A DNA stretch of 10,128 nucleotides. Origin: Bremia lactucae. Its lineage: Eukaryota > Oomycota > Peronosporomycetes > Peronosporales > Peronosporaceae. Positions 1 through 7,779 of the stretch are shown piece by piece. Positions within the stretch are counted from its first letter, which is position 1, and each line of letters starts with the position of its first letter. Below the pieces are notes generated by a model, which saw only the letters and a program-made list of their open reading frames with translations, was not told the origin of the DNA and did no database searches. Made by a program: the position numbers and the translations under genes. The stretch covers positions 7,172,479 to 7,182,606 of the forward strand of contig NC_090610.1 in the NCBI RefSeq assembly GCF_004359215.1, given 5' to 3'.

Positions 1-32
1 ATGGCATGTATTTGTGCGTGTGTTTCGTGGCG
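1..32 (+). repeat. Unit 0, 3' tail only
   Basis: This is the last 32 bases of a monomer cut by the window edge. Its ending (tgcgtgtgtttcgtggcg before the anchor) is the 'type A' end, as in units 1, 2, 3, 4 and others. The alternative 'type B' end reads gcgtgagttccatgatg. Confidence 0.9.
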
Positions 33-373
33 TGCATCCAATGCCTGTGTCCAATGAAGTTCTCTAGTGTTAATGGAGTTCGTCCGATGGCGTTCGTAGG
101 ACGAGGTGTGTACGATAACGTTTTTTTGTACGACGACGTTTGAATGATGGCTTATGGCCGATCGTATATATTCGATGGCATGTGATTATTCAATTTGCCC
201 GATGCCGTGCTTCTAATGGCGTGTGTCCAATGACGTTTCTCCAAAGGCGTTTGTACGATAAAGAGTATAAAACGAGGTGTGTACGACACGGCTTAAACGA
301 TGGTGTTTGTACGATGTCTTTAGACGAATGGCATGGGCTCGATGGCATGTATTTGTGCGTGTGTTTCGTGGCG
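33..373 (+). repeat. Unit 1, short (341 bp)
   Basis: Type A end. Private variants are ttcaatttgcccgatg, gcttctaatgg, tataaaacgagg and ttaaacgatgg. They are shared almost exclusively with unit 19 (6657-6998), its closest relative in the window, 6624 bp downstream. Confidence 0.95.
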
Positions 374-713
374 TGCATCCAATGCCTGTGTCCAATGAAG
401 TGCCTCTAGTGTTAACGGGGTTCGTCCGATGGCGTTCGTAGGACGAGGTGTGTACGATAACGGTTTTTGTACGACGACGTTTGTACGATGGCTTATGGCC
501 GATCGTATGTATTCGATGGCGTAGGTTGTTTAATTTGTCCAATGCCGTGCCTCCAATGGCGTGAATCCAATGACGTTTGTCCGACGGCGTTTGTCCGATA
601 AAGATTGTATAAAGAGGAGTGTACGAGACGGTTTGTACGATGTCGTTTGTACGATGTCTTTAGACCAATGGTATGGGTTCGATGGCATGTGTTTGTGCGT
701 GTGTTTCATGGTG
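374..713 (+). repeat. Unit 2, short (340 bp)
   Basis: Type A end. It carries gcgtgaatccaatgacg, a ccgacgg word, and gattgtataaagagg. Unit 14 (4743-5087) carries matching variants, so the middle parts of these two units share ancestry. Confidence 0.95.
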
Positions 714-1053
714 TGCATCCAATGCCTGTGTCGAATGACGTGCCTTTAGTTTTAGTGGAGTTCGTCCGATGGCGTTCGTTGGACGAGGTGTTTACGATAA
801 CGTTTTTTTGTACGACGACGTTTGTACGATGGCTTATGGTCCATCGCATGTGTTCGATGGCGTGTGTTTGTTTAATTTGTCCGATGCCGTGCTTTTAATG
901 GCGTGTCCAATGACGTTTGTTTAAAGGCGTTTGTCCTATAAAGATTATACAACGAGGTGTTTACGAGACGGTTTAAACGACGGCGTTTGTACGATGTCTT
1001 TAGACCATTGGCATGGGCTCGATGGCATGTATTTGTGCGTGTGCTTCATGGCG
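714..1053 (+). repeat. Unit 3, short (340 bp)
   Basis: Type A end. It has ttagttttagtggag after the anchor, shared with units 4 and 19, and the ccatcgcatgtgttcg variant of the ggccgatcgtatgtattcg landmark. The segment ttaaacgacgg resembles units 1 and 19. Confidence 0.95.
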
Positions 1054-1390
1054 TGCATCCAATGCCTGTGTCGAATGACGTGCCCTTAGTTTTAGTGGAG
1101 TTCGTCCGATGGCGTTCTAGGACGAGGTGTGTACGATAACGTTTTTTTGTACGAGACGTTTGTAGATGGCTTATGGCCGATCGTATGTATTCGATGGCGT
1201 GTGTTTGTTTAATTTGTCCGATGCCGTGCTTTTAATGGCGTGTTTAATGACGTTTGTCCAAAGGCGTTTGTCCTATAAAGATTATACAACGAGGTGTGTA
1301 CGACACGGCTTGTACGATGGTGTTTGTACGATGTCTTTAGACGAATGGCATGGGCTCGATGGCATTTATTTGTGCGTGTGTTTCGTGGCG
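1054..1390 (+). repeat. Unit 4, short (337 bp), with three single-base deletions
   Basis: It is 3 bp shorter than its neighbours. Three one-base losses account for this: gcgttctaggacg for gcgttcgtaggacg, tacgagacg for tacgacgacg, and tgtagatggc for tgtacgatggc. Clustered 1-bp losses within about 70 bp may be real decay or consensus error in the assembly. Confidence 0.93.
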
Positions 1391-1823
1391 TGCATCCAAT
1401 GCCTGTGTCGAATGACGTGCCTCTAGTGTTAATGGAGTTCGTCCGATGGCGTTCGTAGGACGAGGTGTGTACGATAACGGTTTTTTGTACGACGACGTTT
1501 GTACGATGGCTTATGGCCGATCTCACGTGTTCAACGGCGAGTTTGTTTCATTTGTTGTACGATAACGGTTTTTTTGTACGACGATGTTTGTGCGATGGCT
1601 AATGGCCGATCTAATGTGTTCGTTGGCGTGTGTTTGTTTGATTTGTTCCATGCCGTGCGTCCAATGGCTTGTGTCCAATGGCGTTTGTCCAATGGCGTTT
1701 GTCCTATAATGAGTATGCAACGAGGTGTGTACGAGACGGTTTGTACGATGGCGTTTGTACGATGTCTTTAGACCAATGGCATGGGGTGGGTGCCATGTAT
1801 TTAATGGCGTGAGTTCCAGGATG
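1391..1823 (+). repeat. Unit 5, long monomer L (433 bp)
   Basis: It contains the internal direct duplication. The first copy starts at 1469 (gtacgataacgg) and reads ctcacgtgttcaacggcgag. The second starts at 1557, 88 bp later, and reads gatgtttgtgcgatggc then ctaatgtgttcgttggcg. The two copies are distinct subtypes, and both are conserved between most L units. It ends with the variant gggtgggtgcc at 1785 and gagttccagg, which mark an L to S1 junction. Confidence 0.95.
1739..1794 (+). repeat. Exemplar of the 14-bp sub-repeat: four consecutive words
   Basis: Four abutting 14-mers read gtttgtacgatggc, gtttgtacgatgtc, tttagaccaatggc and atggggtgggtgcc. The same 14-base phase can be followed on through most of the monomer, for example gtgagttccatgat, and in other units tttgtccaaaggcg and tgtgtacgagacgg. 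The monomer therefore appears to be a diverged multimer of a 14-bp word. The T-tract segment near gtacgataacgg fits this phase poorly. Confidence 0.85.
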
Positions 1824-2166
1824 TGCATCCAATGCCTGTGTCCAATGAAGTGCCTCTAGTGTTAATGGAGTTATTCCGATGGCGTTCGTAGGACGAGGTG
1901 TTTACGATAACGTTTTTTTTGTACGACGACGTTTGTACGATGGCTTATGGCCGATCGTCTGTATTCGATGGCGTGTGTTTGTTTAATTTGTCGAATGCCG
2001 TGCTTTTAATGGCGTGTCCAATGGCGTTTGTCCGAGGGCGTTTGTCCTATAACGATTGTACAACGCGGTGTGTATGATACGGTTTGTACGATGTCGTTTG
2101 TACGATGTCTTTAGACCAATGGCATGGGGTCGATAGCATGTGTCTGATGGCGTGAGTTCCATGATG
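1824..2166 (+). repeat. Unit 6, short type S1 (343 bp)
   Basis: The S1 diagnostic agttattcc is at 1869-1877. Other S1 marks shared with units 10 and 23 are gatcgtctgtattcg and a gattgtacaac segment. Type B end, with tcgatagcatgtgtctgatgg at the S1 to S2 junction, as in unit 10. Confidence 0.94.
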
Positions 2167-2508
2167 TGTATCTAATGCCTGTGTCCAATGACGTGGCTCT
2201 AGTGTTCAATGGAGTTCGTCCGATGGCGTTCGTAGGACGAGGTGTGTACGATAACGGTTTTTTTTTACGACGACGTTTGTACGATGGCTTATGGCCGATC
2301 GTATGTATTCGATGGCGTGTGTTTGTTTAATTTGTCGAATGCCGTGCTTCCAATGGCGTGTCCAATGGCGTTTGTCCGACGGCGTTTGTCCTATAAAGAT
2401 TGTATAAAGGTGTGTATGATACGGTTTGTACGATGTCGTTTGTACGATGTCTTTAGACCAATGGCATGGGGTGGGTGGCATGTGTTTGATTGCGTGAGTT
2501 CCATGATG
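2167..2508 (+). repeat. Unit 7, short type S2 (342 bp)
   Basis: The S2 diagnostic gtgttcaatgg lies at 2202. The anchor is mutated (tgtatctaatgcc). The T-tract is 9 bases long and lacks the usual following g. Type B end with gggtgggtggc, a variant close to the L to S1 junction word. Confidence 0.93.
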
Positions 2509-2836
2509 TGCATCCAGTGCCTGTGTCCAATGACGTGCCTCTAGTGTTATTGGAGTTCGTCCGATGGCGTTCGTAGGACGAGGGTAATACGATAACGTTT
2601 TTTTGTACGACGACGTTTGTACGATGGCTTATGGCCGATCGTATGTATTCGATGGCGTGTGTTTGTTTAATTTGTCCCATGCCGTGCGTCCAATGGCGTG
2701 TGTCCAATGGCGTTTGTCCTATAAAGTGTATACAACGAGGTGTGTACGAGACGGTTTGTACGATGGCGTTTGTACGATGTCTTTAGACCAATGGCATGGG
2801 GTCGATGGCATGTGTTTGTGCGTGTGTTTCATGGTG
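2509..2836 (+). repeat. Unit 8, short type S3, one 14-bp word missing (328 bp)
   Basis: S3 diagnostics are gtgttattgg at 2544-2553 and gggtaatac at 2582-2590. The unit is 14-15 bp short because one gtccaaaggcgttt-like word is absent between atgccgtgcgtccaatggc and the tataaag segment. Type A end. Confidence 0.94.
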
Positions 2837-3264
2837 TGCATCCAATGCCTGTGTCGAATGACGTGGCTCTAGTGTTAATGGAGTTCGTCCGATGGCGTTC
2901 GTAGGACGAGGTGTGTATTTTTCCGGTTTTTTTGTACGACGACGTTTGTACGATGGCTTATGGCCGATCTTATGTGTTCGATGGCGAGTTTGTTTATTTT
3001 GTCCGATGCCGGTTTTTTTGTCGTGATGTTTGTACGATGGCTAATGGCCGATCTAATGTGTTCGTTGGCGTGTGTTGTTTAATTTGTCCCATGCCGTGCA
3101 TCCTATGCCGTGTGTCCAATGGCATTTGTCCAAAGGCGTTTGTCCTATAAAGAGTATACAACGAGGTGTGTACGAGACGGTTTGTATGATGGCGTTTGTA
3201 CGATGTCTTTAGACCAATGGCATGGGGTGGGTGCCATGTATTTAATTGCGTGAGTTCCAGGATG
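2837..3264 (+). repeat. Unit 9, long monomer L with altered duplication joints (428 bp)
   Basis: The first duplicated copy starts at 2915 but reads gtatttttccgg instead of gtacgataacgg. The second starts at 3001 as gtccgatgccgg, which looks like the ordinary downstream word gtccgatgccg joined to the T-tract. The second copy then has gtcgtgatg for gtacgacgatg. The copies are 86 bp apart, not 88. It ends with gggtgggtgcc at 3226, like unit 5. Confidence 0.92.
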
Positions 3265-3611
3265 TGCATCCAATGCCTGTGTCCAATGAAGTGCCTCTTG
3301 CGTTAATGAAGTTATTCCGATGGCGTTCGTAGGACAAGGTGTTTACGATAACGTTTTTTTTTGTACGACGACGTTTGTACGATGGCTTATGGCCGATCGT
3401 CTGTATTCGATGGCGCGTGTTTGTTCAATTTGTCCAATGCCGTGCCTTTAATGGCGTGTGTCCAATGGCGTTTGTCCGACGGCGTTTGTCCAATAATGAT
3501 TGTACAACGAGGTGTGTATGATAACGGTTTGCACGATGTCGTTTGTACGATGTCTTTAGACCAATGGCATGGGGTCGATAGCATGTGTCTGATGGCTTGA
3601 GTTCCATGATG
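3265..3611 (+). repeat. Unit 10, short type S1 (347 bp)
   Basis: agttattcc is at 3310-3318, with gatcgtctgtattcg and gattgtacaac. It shares aggacaagg, ttcaatttgtccaatgccg and gtttgcacgatgtcg with unit 23, its nearest relative, 4947 bp away. The T-tract is 9 bases, the longest class in the window. Confidence 0.94.
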
Positions 3612-3968
3612 TGGATCCAATGCCTGTGTCCAATGACGTGGCTCTAGTGTTCAATGGAGTTCGTCCGATGGCGTTCGTAAGACGAGGTGTGTACGATAAT
3701 GGTTTTTTATACGACGACGTTTGTACGATGGCTTATGGCCGATCATATGTATTCGATGGCGTGTGTTTGTTTAATTTGTCGAATGCCGTGCCTCCAATGG
3801 CGTGTTTCCAGTAACGTTTGTCCAAAGGCGTTTGTCCTATAAAGATTATACAACGAGGTGTGTACAAGACGGTTTGTACGAGATGGTTTGTACGATGGCG
3901 TTTGTACGATGTCTTTAGACCAATGGCATGGGCTCGATGGCATGTATTTGTGCGTGTGTTTCGTGGCG
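3612..3968 (+). repeat. Unit 11, short type S2, one extra 14-bp word (357 bp)
   Basis: The S2 mark gttcaatgg begins near 3649. The surplus word is ggtttgtacgagat at 3871-3884, directly followed by the normal ggtttgtacgatgg. Anchor variant tggatccaatgcc. Type A end, so the unit may be an S2 front joined to another unit's back half. Confidence 0.93.
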
Positions 3969-4413
3969 TGCATCCAATGCCTGTGTCCAATGAAGTGCCT
4001 CTAGTGTTAATGGAGTTCGTCCGATGGCGTTCGTAGAACGCGGTGTGTACAATAACGGTTTTTTGTACGACGACGTTTGTACGATGGCTTATGGCCGATC
4101 TCACGTGTTCAACGGCGAGTTTGTTTGATTTGTTGTACGATAACAATTTTTTTGTACGAAGATGTTTGTGCGATGGGTAATGGCCGATCTAATGTGTTCG
4201 TTGGCGTGTGTTTGTTTAATTTGTCCCATGCCGTGCATCCAATGGCTTCTGTCCAAGGGCGTGTGTCCAATGGCGTTTGTCCAAAGGCGTTTGTCCTATA
4301 AAGAGTATACAACGAAGTGTGTACGAGACGGTTTGTACGATGGCGTTTGAACGATGTCTTTAGACCAATGGCATGGGCTCGATGGCATGTATTTGTGCGT
4401 AGGCTTCATGGCG
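3969..4413 (+). repeat. Unit 12, long monomer L, one extra 14-bp word (445 bp)
   Basis: Duplicated copies start at 4047 and 4135, 88 bp apart. The surplus 14 bp lies in a run of three words at 4249-4290 (ctgtccaagggcgt, gtgtccaatggcgt, ttgtccaaaggcgt), where unit 18 has two. The second copy carries gataacaattttttt and gtacgaagatg. Confidence 0.95.
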
Positions 4414-4742
4414 TGCATCCAATGCCTGTGTCGAATGAAGTGCCTCTAGTGTTAATGGAGTTCATCCGATGGCGTTCGTAGGACGAGGTGTGAACGATAA
4501 CGGTTTTTTTTGTACGACGACGTTTGAACGATGGCTTATGGCCCATCGCATGTATTCGATGGCGTGTGTTTGTGTAATTTGTCCAATGCCGTGCTCCAAT
4601 GGCATGTCCAACGGCGTTTGTCCAAGGGCGTTTGTCCTATAAAGATTAAACAACGCGGTGTGTACGAGACGGTTTGTACGATGTCTTTAGACCAATGGCA
4701 TGGGGTCAATAGCATGTATTTAATTGCGTGAGTTCCATGATG
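4414..4742 (+). repeat. Unit 13, short mixed type, one 14-bp word missing (329 bp)
   Basis: It sits in the S1 slot after an L unit but lacks agttattcc; it has ggagttcatccgatgg, as in unit 26. gtgtgtttgtgtaatttg is shared with unit 25. The lost word is gtttgtacgatggc: acgagacgg runs straight into tttgtacgatgtcttt near 4668-4689. Type B end. Confidence 0.92.
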
Positions 4743-5087
4743 TGCATCCAATGCCTGTGTCCAATGACGTGCCTCTAGTGTTATTGGAGTTCGTCCGATG
4801 GCGTTCGTAGGACGAGGGTAATACGATAACGTTTTTTTTGTACGACGACGTTTGTACGATGGCTTATGGCCGATCGTATGTATTCGATGGTGTGTGTGTG
4901 TTTAGTTTGTCGAATGCCGTGCCTCCAATGGCGTGAATCGAATGACGTTTGCCCGACGGCGTTTTTCCGATAAAGATTGTATAAAGAGGTGTGTACGAGA
5001 CGATTTATACGATGCCTTTTGAACGATGTCTTTAGACCAATGGTATGGGGTCGATAGCATGTGTCTGATGGCGTGGGTTCCATGATG
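4743..5087 (+). repeat. Unit 14, short type S3 front (345 bp)
   Basis: S3 marks are gtgttattgg at 4778-4787 and gggtaatac at 4816-4824. The middle (gcgtgaatcgaatgacg, gattgtataaagagg) matches unit 2 rather than units 8 or 25, so this looks like a recombinant monomer. It ends with the S1-to-S2 style tcgatagcatgtgtctgatgg. Confidence 0.92.
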
Positions 5088-5127
5088 TGCATCCAATGCC
5101 TGTGTCCAATGACGTGCCTCTAGTGTT

Positions 5128-5273
5128 NNNNNNNNNNNNNNNNNNNNNNNNNNNNNNNNNNNNNNNNNNNNNNNNNNNNNNNNNNNNNNNNNNNNNNNNN
5201 NNNNNNNNNNNNNNNNNNNNNNNNNNNNNNNNNNNNNNNNNNNNNNNNNNNNNNNNNNNNNNNNNNNNNNNNN
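5128..5273. other. Assembly gap, 146 Ns
   Basis: The gap sits inside one monomer. Comparison with unit 18 and correction for the extra 14-bp word downstream suggests the missing repeat is about 152 bp, so the gap size is close but about 6 bases short. What lies inside is inferred only. Confidence 0.95.
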
Positions 5274-5363
5274 GATCTTTGTGCGATAGCTAATGGCCGA
5301 TCTAATGTGTTCGTTGGCGTGTGTTCGTTTAATTTGTCCCATGCCGTGCGTCCAATGGCGTGT

Positions 5364-5405
5364 GTCCAAAGGCGTTTGTCCAAAGGCGTTTGTCCAAAGG
5401 CGTTT
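5364..5405 (+). repeat. Perfect 14-bp microtandem, three copies
   Basis: Three identical copies of gtccaaaggcgttt stand at 5364-5377, 5378-5391 and 5392-5405. Most units have one copy plus a diverged neighbour. This is a recent local expansion of the ancestral 14-bp word. Confidence 0.95.
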
Positions 5406-5526
5406 GTCCTTTAACGAGTATACAACGAGCTGTGTACGAGACGGTTTGTACGATGGCGTTTGTACGATGTCTTTAGACCAATGGCATAGATTCGATGACA
5501 TGTAATTGTGCGTGTGCTTCATGGCG

Positions 5527-5869
5527 TGCATCCAATGCCTGTGTCGAATGACGTGCCATTAGTGTTAATGGAGTTATTCCGATGGCGTTCGTAGGACGAG
5601 GTGTTTACGATACCGGTTTTTTGTACGACGACGTTTGTACGATGGCTTATGGCCCATCGCATGTATTCGATGGCGTGTGTTTGTTTAATTTGTCGAATGC
5701 CGTGCATCCTATGTCGTGTGTCCAATGGCATTTGTCCAAAGGCGTTTGTCCTATAAAGAGTATACAACGAGGTGTGTGCGAGACGGTTTGTACGATATCT
5801 TTGTACGATGTCTTTAGACCAATGGCATGCGGTCAATAGCATGTATTTAATTGCGTGAGTACCGTGATG
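5527..5869 (+). repeat. Unit 16, short, S1 front with different middle (343 bp)
   Basis: agttattcc at 5572-5580 marks S1. The middle, however, has ccatcgcatgtattcg and the cctatg...ggcatttgtcc words seen in L units 9 and 22, not the S1 gatcgtctg and gattgtacaac. It is probably a recombinant of S1 and an L-type back half. Type B end with the variant gagtaccgtgatg. Confidence 0.92.
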
Positions 5870-6225
5870 TGCATCCAGTGTCTGTGTCCAATGACGTGCC
5901 TCTTGTGTTCAATGGAGTTCGTCCGATGGCGTTCGTAAGACGAGGTGTGTACGATAACGTTTTTTTTGTACGAAGATGTTTGTGCGATGGCTAATGGCCG
6001 ATCTAGTGTGTTCGTTGGCGTGTGTTTGTTTAATTTATCGAATGCCGTGCCTCCAATGACGTGTCCAATAACGTTTGTCCAAAGGCGTTTGTCCTATAAA
6101 GATTATACAACGAGGTGTGTACAAGACGGTTTGTACAAGACGGTTTGTACGATGGCGTTCGTACGATGTCTTTAGACCAATGGCATAGGCTCGATGGCAT
6201 GTATTTGTGCGTGTGCTTAATGGCG
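5870..6225 (+). repeat. Unit 17, short, S2 front with L second-copy core, one extra 14-bp word (356 bp)
   Basis: The S2 mark gttcaatgg begins near 5907. From about 5949 the core is the second-copy subtype of the L duplication (gtacgaagatg, gtgcgatggctaatgg, ctagtgtgttcgttgg) without the first copy. After about 6035 it returns to ordinary short-unit sequence (tcgaatgccgtgcctcc). The surplus word is ggtttgtacaagac at 6128-6141. Confidence 0.93.
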
Positions 6226-6656
6226 TGCATCCAATGCCTGTGTTGAATGACGTGCCTCTAGTGTTAAAGGAGTTCGTCCGATGGCGTTCGTAGGACGAGG
6301 TGTGTACGATAACGGTTTTTTGTACGACGACGTTTGTACGATGGCTTATGGCCGATCTCAGGTGTTCAACGGCGAGTTTGTTTAATTTTTTGTACGATAA
6401 CGGTTTTTTTGTACGATGATCTTTGTGCGATAGCTAATGGCCGATCTAATGTGTTCGTTGGCGTGTGTTTGTTTAATTTGTCCCATGCCGTGCATCCAAT
6501 GGCTTCTGTCCAATGGCGTTTGTCCAAAGGCGTTTGTCCTATAGAGAGTATACAACGAGGTGTGTACGAGATGGTTTGTACGATGGCGTTTGTACGATGT
6601 CTTTAGACCAATGGCATAGGTTCGATGACATGTAATTGTGCGTTTGCTTCATGGCG
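6226..6656 (+). repeat. Unit 18, long monomer L (431 bp)
   Basis: Duplicated copies start at 6304 and 6392, 88 bp apart. The private variants gatctttgtgcgatagc, cataggttcgatgacatg and gtaattgtgcg are shared with unit 15, 1138 bp upstream. The first copy has ctcaggtgttcaacgg for the usual ctcacgtgttcaacgg. Type A end. Confidence 0.95.
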
Positions 6657-6998
6657 TGCATCCAATGCCTGTGTCGAATGACGTGCCATTAGTTTTAGTG
6701 GAGTTCGTCCGATGGCGTTCGTAGGACGAGGTGTGTACGATAACGTTTTTTTGTACGACGACGTTTGAACAATGGCTTATGGCCGATCGTATGTATTCGA
6801 TGGCATGTTTTTATTCAATTTGCCCGATGCCGTGCTTCTAATGGCGTGTGTCCAATGACGTTTGTCCAAAGGCGTTTGTCCGATAAAGAGTATAAAACGA
6901 GGTGTGTACGAGACGGTTTAAACGATGGCGTTTGTACGATGTCTTTAGACCAACGGCATGGGCTCGATGGCATGTATTTGTGCGTGTGCTTCATGGCG
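6657..6998 (+). repeat. Unit 19, short (342 bp), sister of unit 1
   Basis: It shares ttcaatttgcccgatg, gcttctaatgg, tataaaacgagg and ttaaacgatgg with unit 1. Its front (ttagttttagtggag) matches units 3 and 4. It follows an L unit but has no S1 mark. Type A end. Confidence 0.95.
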
Positions 6999-7436
6999 TG
7001 CATCCAATGCCTGTGTCGAATGACGTGCCTCTAGTGTTTAATGGAGTTCGTCCGATGGCGTTCGTAGGACGAGGTGTGTACGATAACGGTTTTTTGTACG
7101 ACGACGTTTGTACGATGGCTTATGGCCGATCTCACGTGTTCAACGGCGAGTTTGTTGATTTGTTGTACGATAACGGTTTTTTTGTACGACGATGTTTGTA
7201 CGATGGCTAATGGCCGATCTAATGTGTTCGTTGGCGTGTGTTGTTTAATTTGTCCCATGCCGTGCATCCAATGGCGTGTGTCCAATGGCGTTTGTCCAAA
7301 GGCGTTTGTCCTATAAAGAGTATACAACGAGGTGTGTACGAGACGGTTTGTACGATGGCGTTTGTACGATGTCTTTAGACCAATGGCATGGGCTCGATGG
7401 CATTATTTGTGTGTGACTGGCGTGAATTCATGGCTG
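6999..7436 (+). repeat. Unit 20, long monomer L with aberrant 3' end (438 bp)
   Basis: Duplicated copies start at 7078 and 7165, 87 bp apart, because the first copy has tttgttgattt for tttgtttgattt. Its tail (gcattatttgtgtgtgactgg, then cgtgaattcatggctg) matches neither end type cleanly and looks like a mixture of the two with small indels. Confidence 0.93.
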
Positions 7437-7779
7437 TGCATCAAATGCCTGTTCGAATGACGTTCCTCTAGTTTTAATGAAGTTCGTCCGATGGCGTTCG
7501 ATAGGACGAGGTGTGTACGATAACGGTTTTTTTGTACGACGACGTTTGTACGATGGCTTATGGCCGATCGTATGTATTCGATGGCGTGTGTTTGTTTAAT
7601 TTGTCCAATGCCGTGCCTCCAATGGCGTGTGTCCAATAACGTTTGTCCAAAGGCGTTTGTCCTATAAAGAGTATACAACGAGGTGTGTACGAGACGGTTT
7701 GTACGATGGCGTTTGTACGATGTCTTTAGACCAATGCCATGGGCTCGATGGCATGTATTTGTGCGTGTGCTTCATGGCG
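7437..7779 (+). repeat. Unit 21, short (343 bp), degenerate front
   Basis: The anchor reads tgcatcaaatgcctgttcg. There are further changes in gacgttcctctag and ttcgataggacg (one inserted base). The irregularity is continuous with the odd tail of unit 20, so about 7400-7505 is a locally disturbed stretch. The rest is a standard short monomer with type A end. Confidence 0.93.

Larger units (their letters stand above)
1391..2836 (+). repeat. Higher-order repeat, complete tetramer L-S1-S2-S3 (copy 1)
   Basis: Units 5-8 carry the four diagnostics in order: 88-bp duplication, agttattcc, gttcaatgg, and gttattgg with gggtaatac. Total length is 1446 bp. The same order recurs at 7780-9430. Confidence 0.85.
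2837..3968 (+). repeat. Higher-order repeat, trimer L-S1-S2
   Basis: Units 9-11, 1132 bp, in the order of the tetramer but without S3. The next unit is another L. Confidence 0.82.
3969..5087 (+). repeat. Higher-order repeat, disturbed trimer L-mixed-S3
   Basis: Units 12-14, 1119 bp. L and S3 marks are present; the S1 and S2 slots are represented by one recombinant-looking unit (13). Confidence 0.7.
5088..5526 (+). repeat. Unit 15, long monomer L interrupted by assembly gap (439 bp with Ns)
   Basis: After the gap, gatctttgtgcgatagctaatgg belongs to the second copy of the 88-bp duplication, so the first copy lies within the gap. gatagctaatgg and catagattcgatgacatg are matched only in unit 18 (6226-6656). 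One extra 14-bp word is present at 5364-5405. Type A end. Confidence 0.85.
5088..6225 (+). repeat. Higher-order repeat, trimer L-S1-S2 with recombinant cores
   Basis: Units 15-17, 1138 bp including the gap. S1 and S2 marks are in place at the unit fronts, but the cores of units 16 and 17 come from L-type units. Confidence 0.75.
6226..7779 (+). repeat. Two L-S dimers
   Basis: Units 18-19 (773 bp) and 20-21 (781 bp) each pair an L unit with a short unit lacking S1 marks. This is a different higher-order arrangement from the flanking tetramer and trimers. Confidence 0.75.

Noticed and set aside
4902..5531. Longest minus-strand open frame (209 codons)
   Set aside because: About a quarter of it is Ns from the gap, and the rest is satellite read on the reverse strand.
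2837..6225. A strict 1.13-kb trimer as the sole higher-order period
   Set aside because: Spacings between long units are 1446, 1132, 1119, 1138, 773 and 781 bp, and class marks show tetramers at both ends. The trimers are better read as tetramers lacking a unit.
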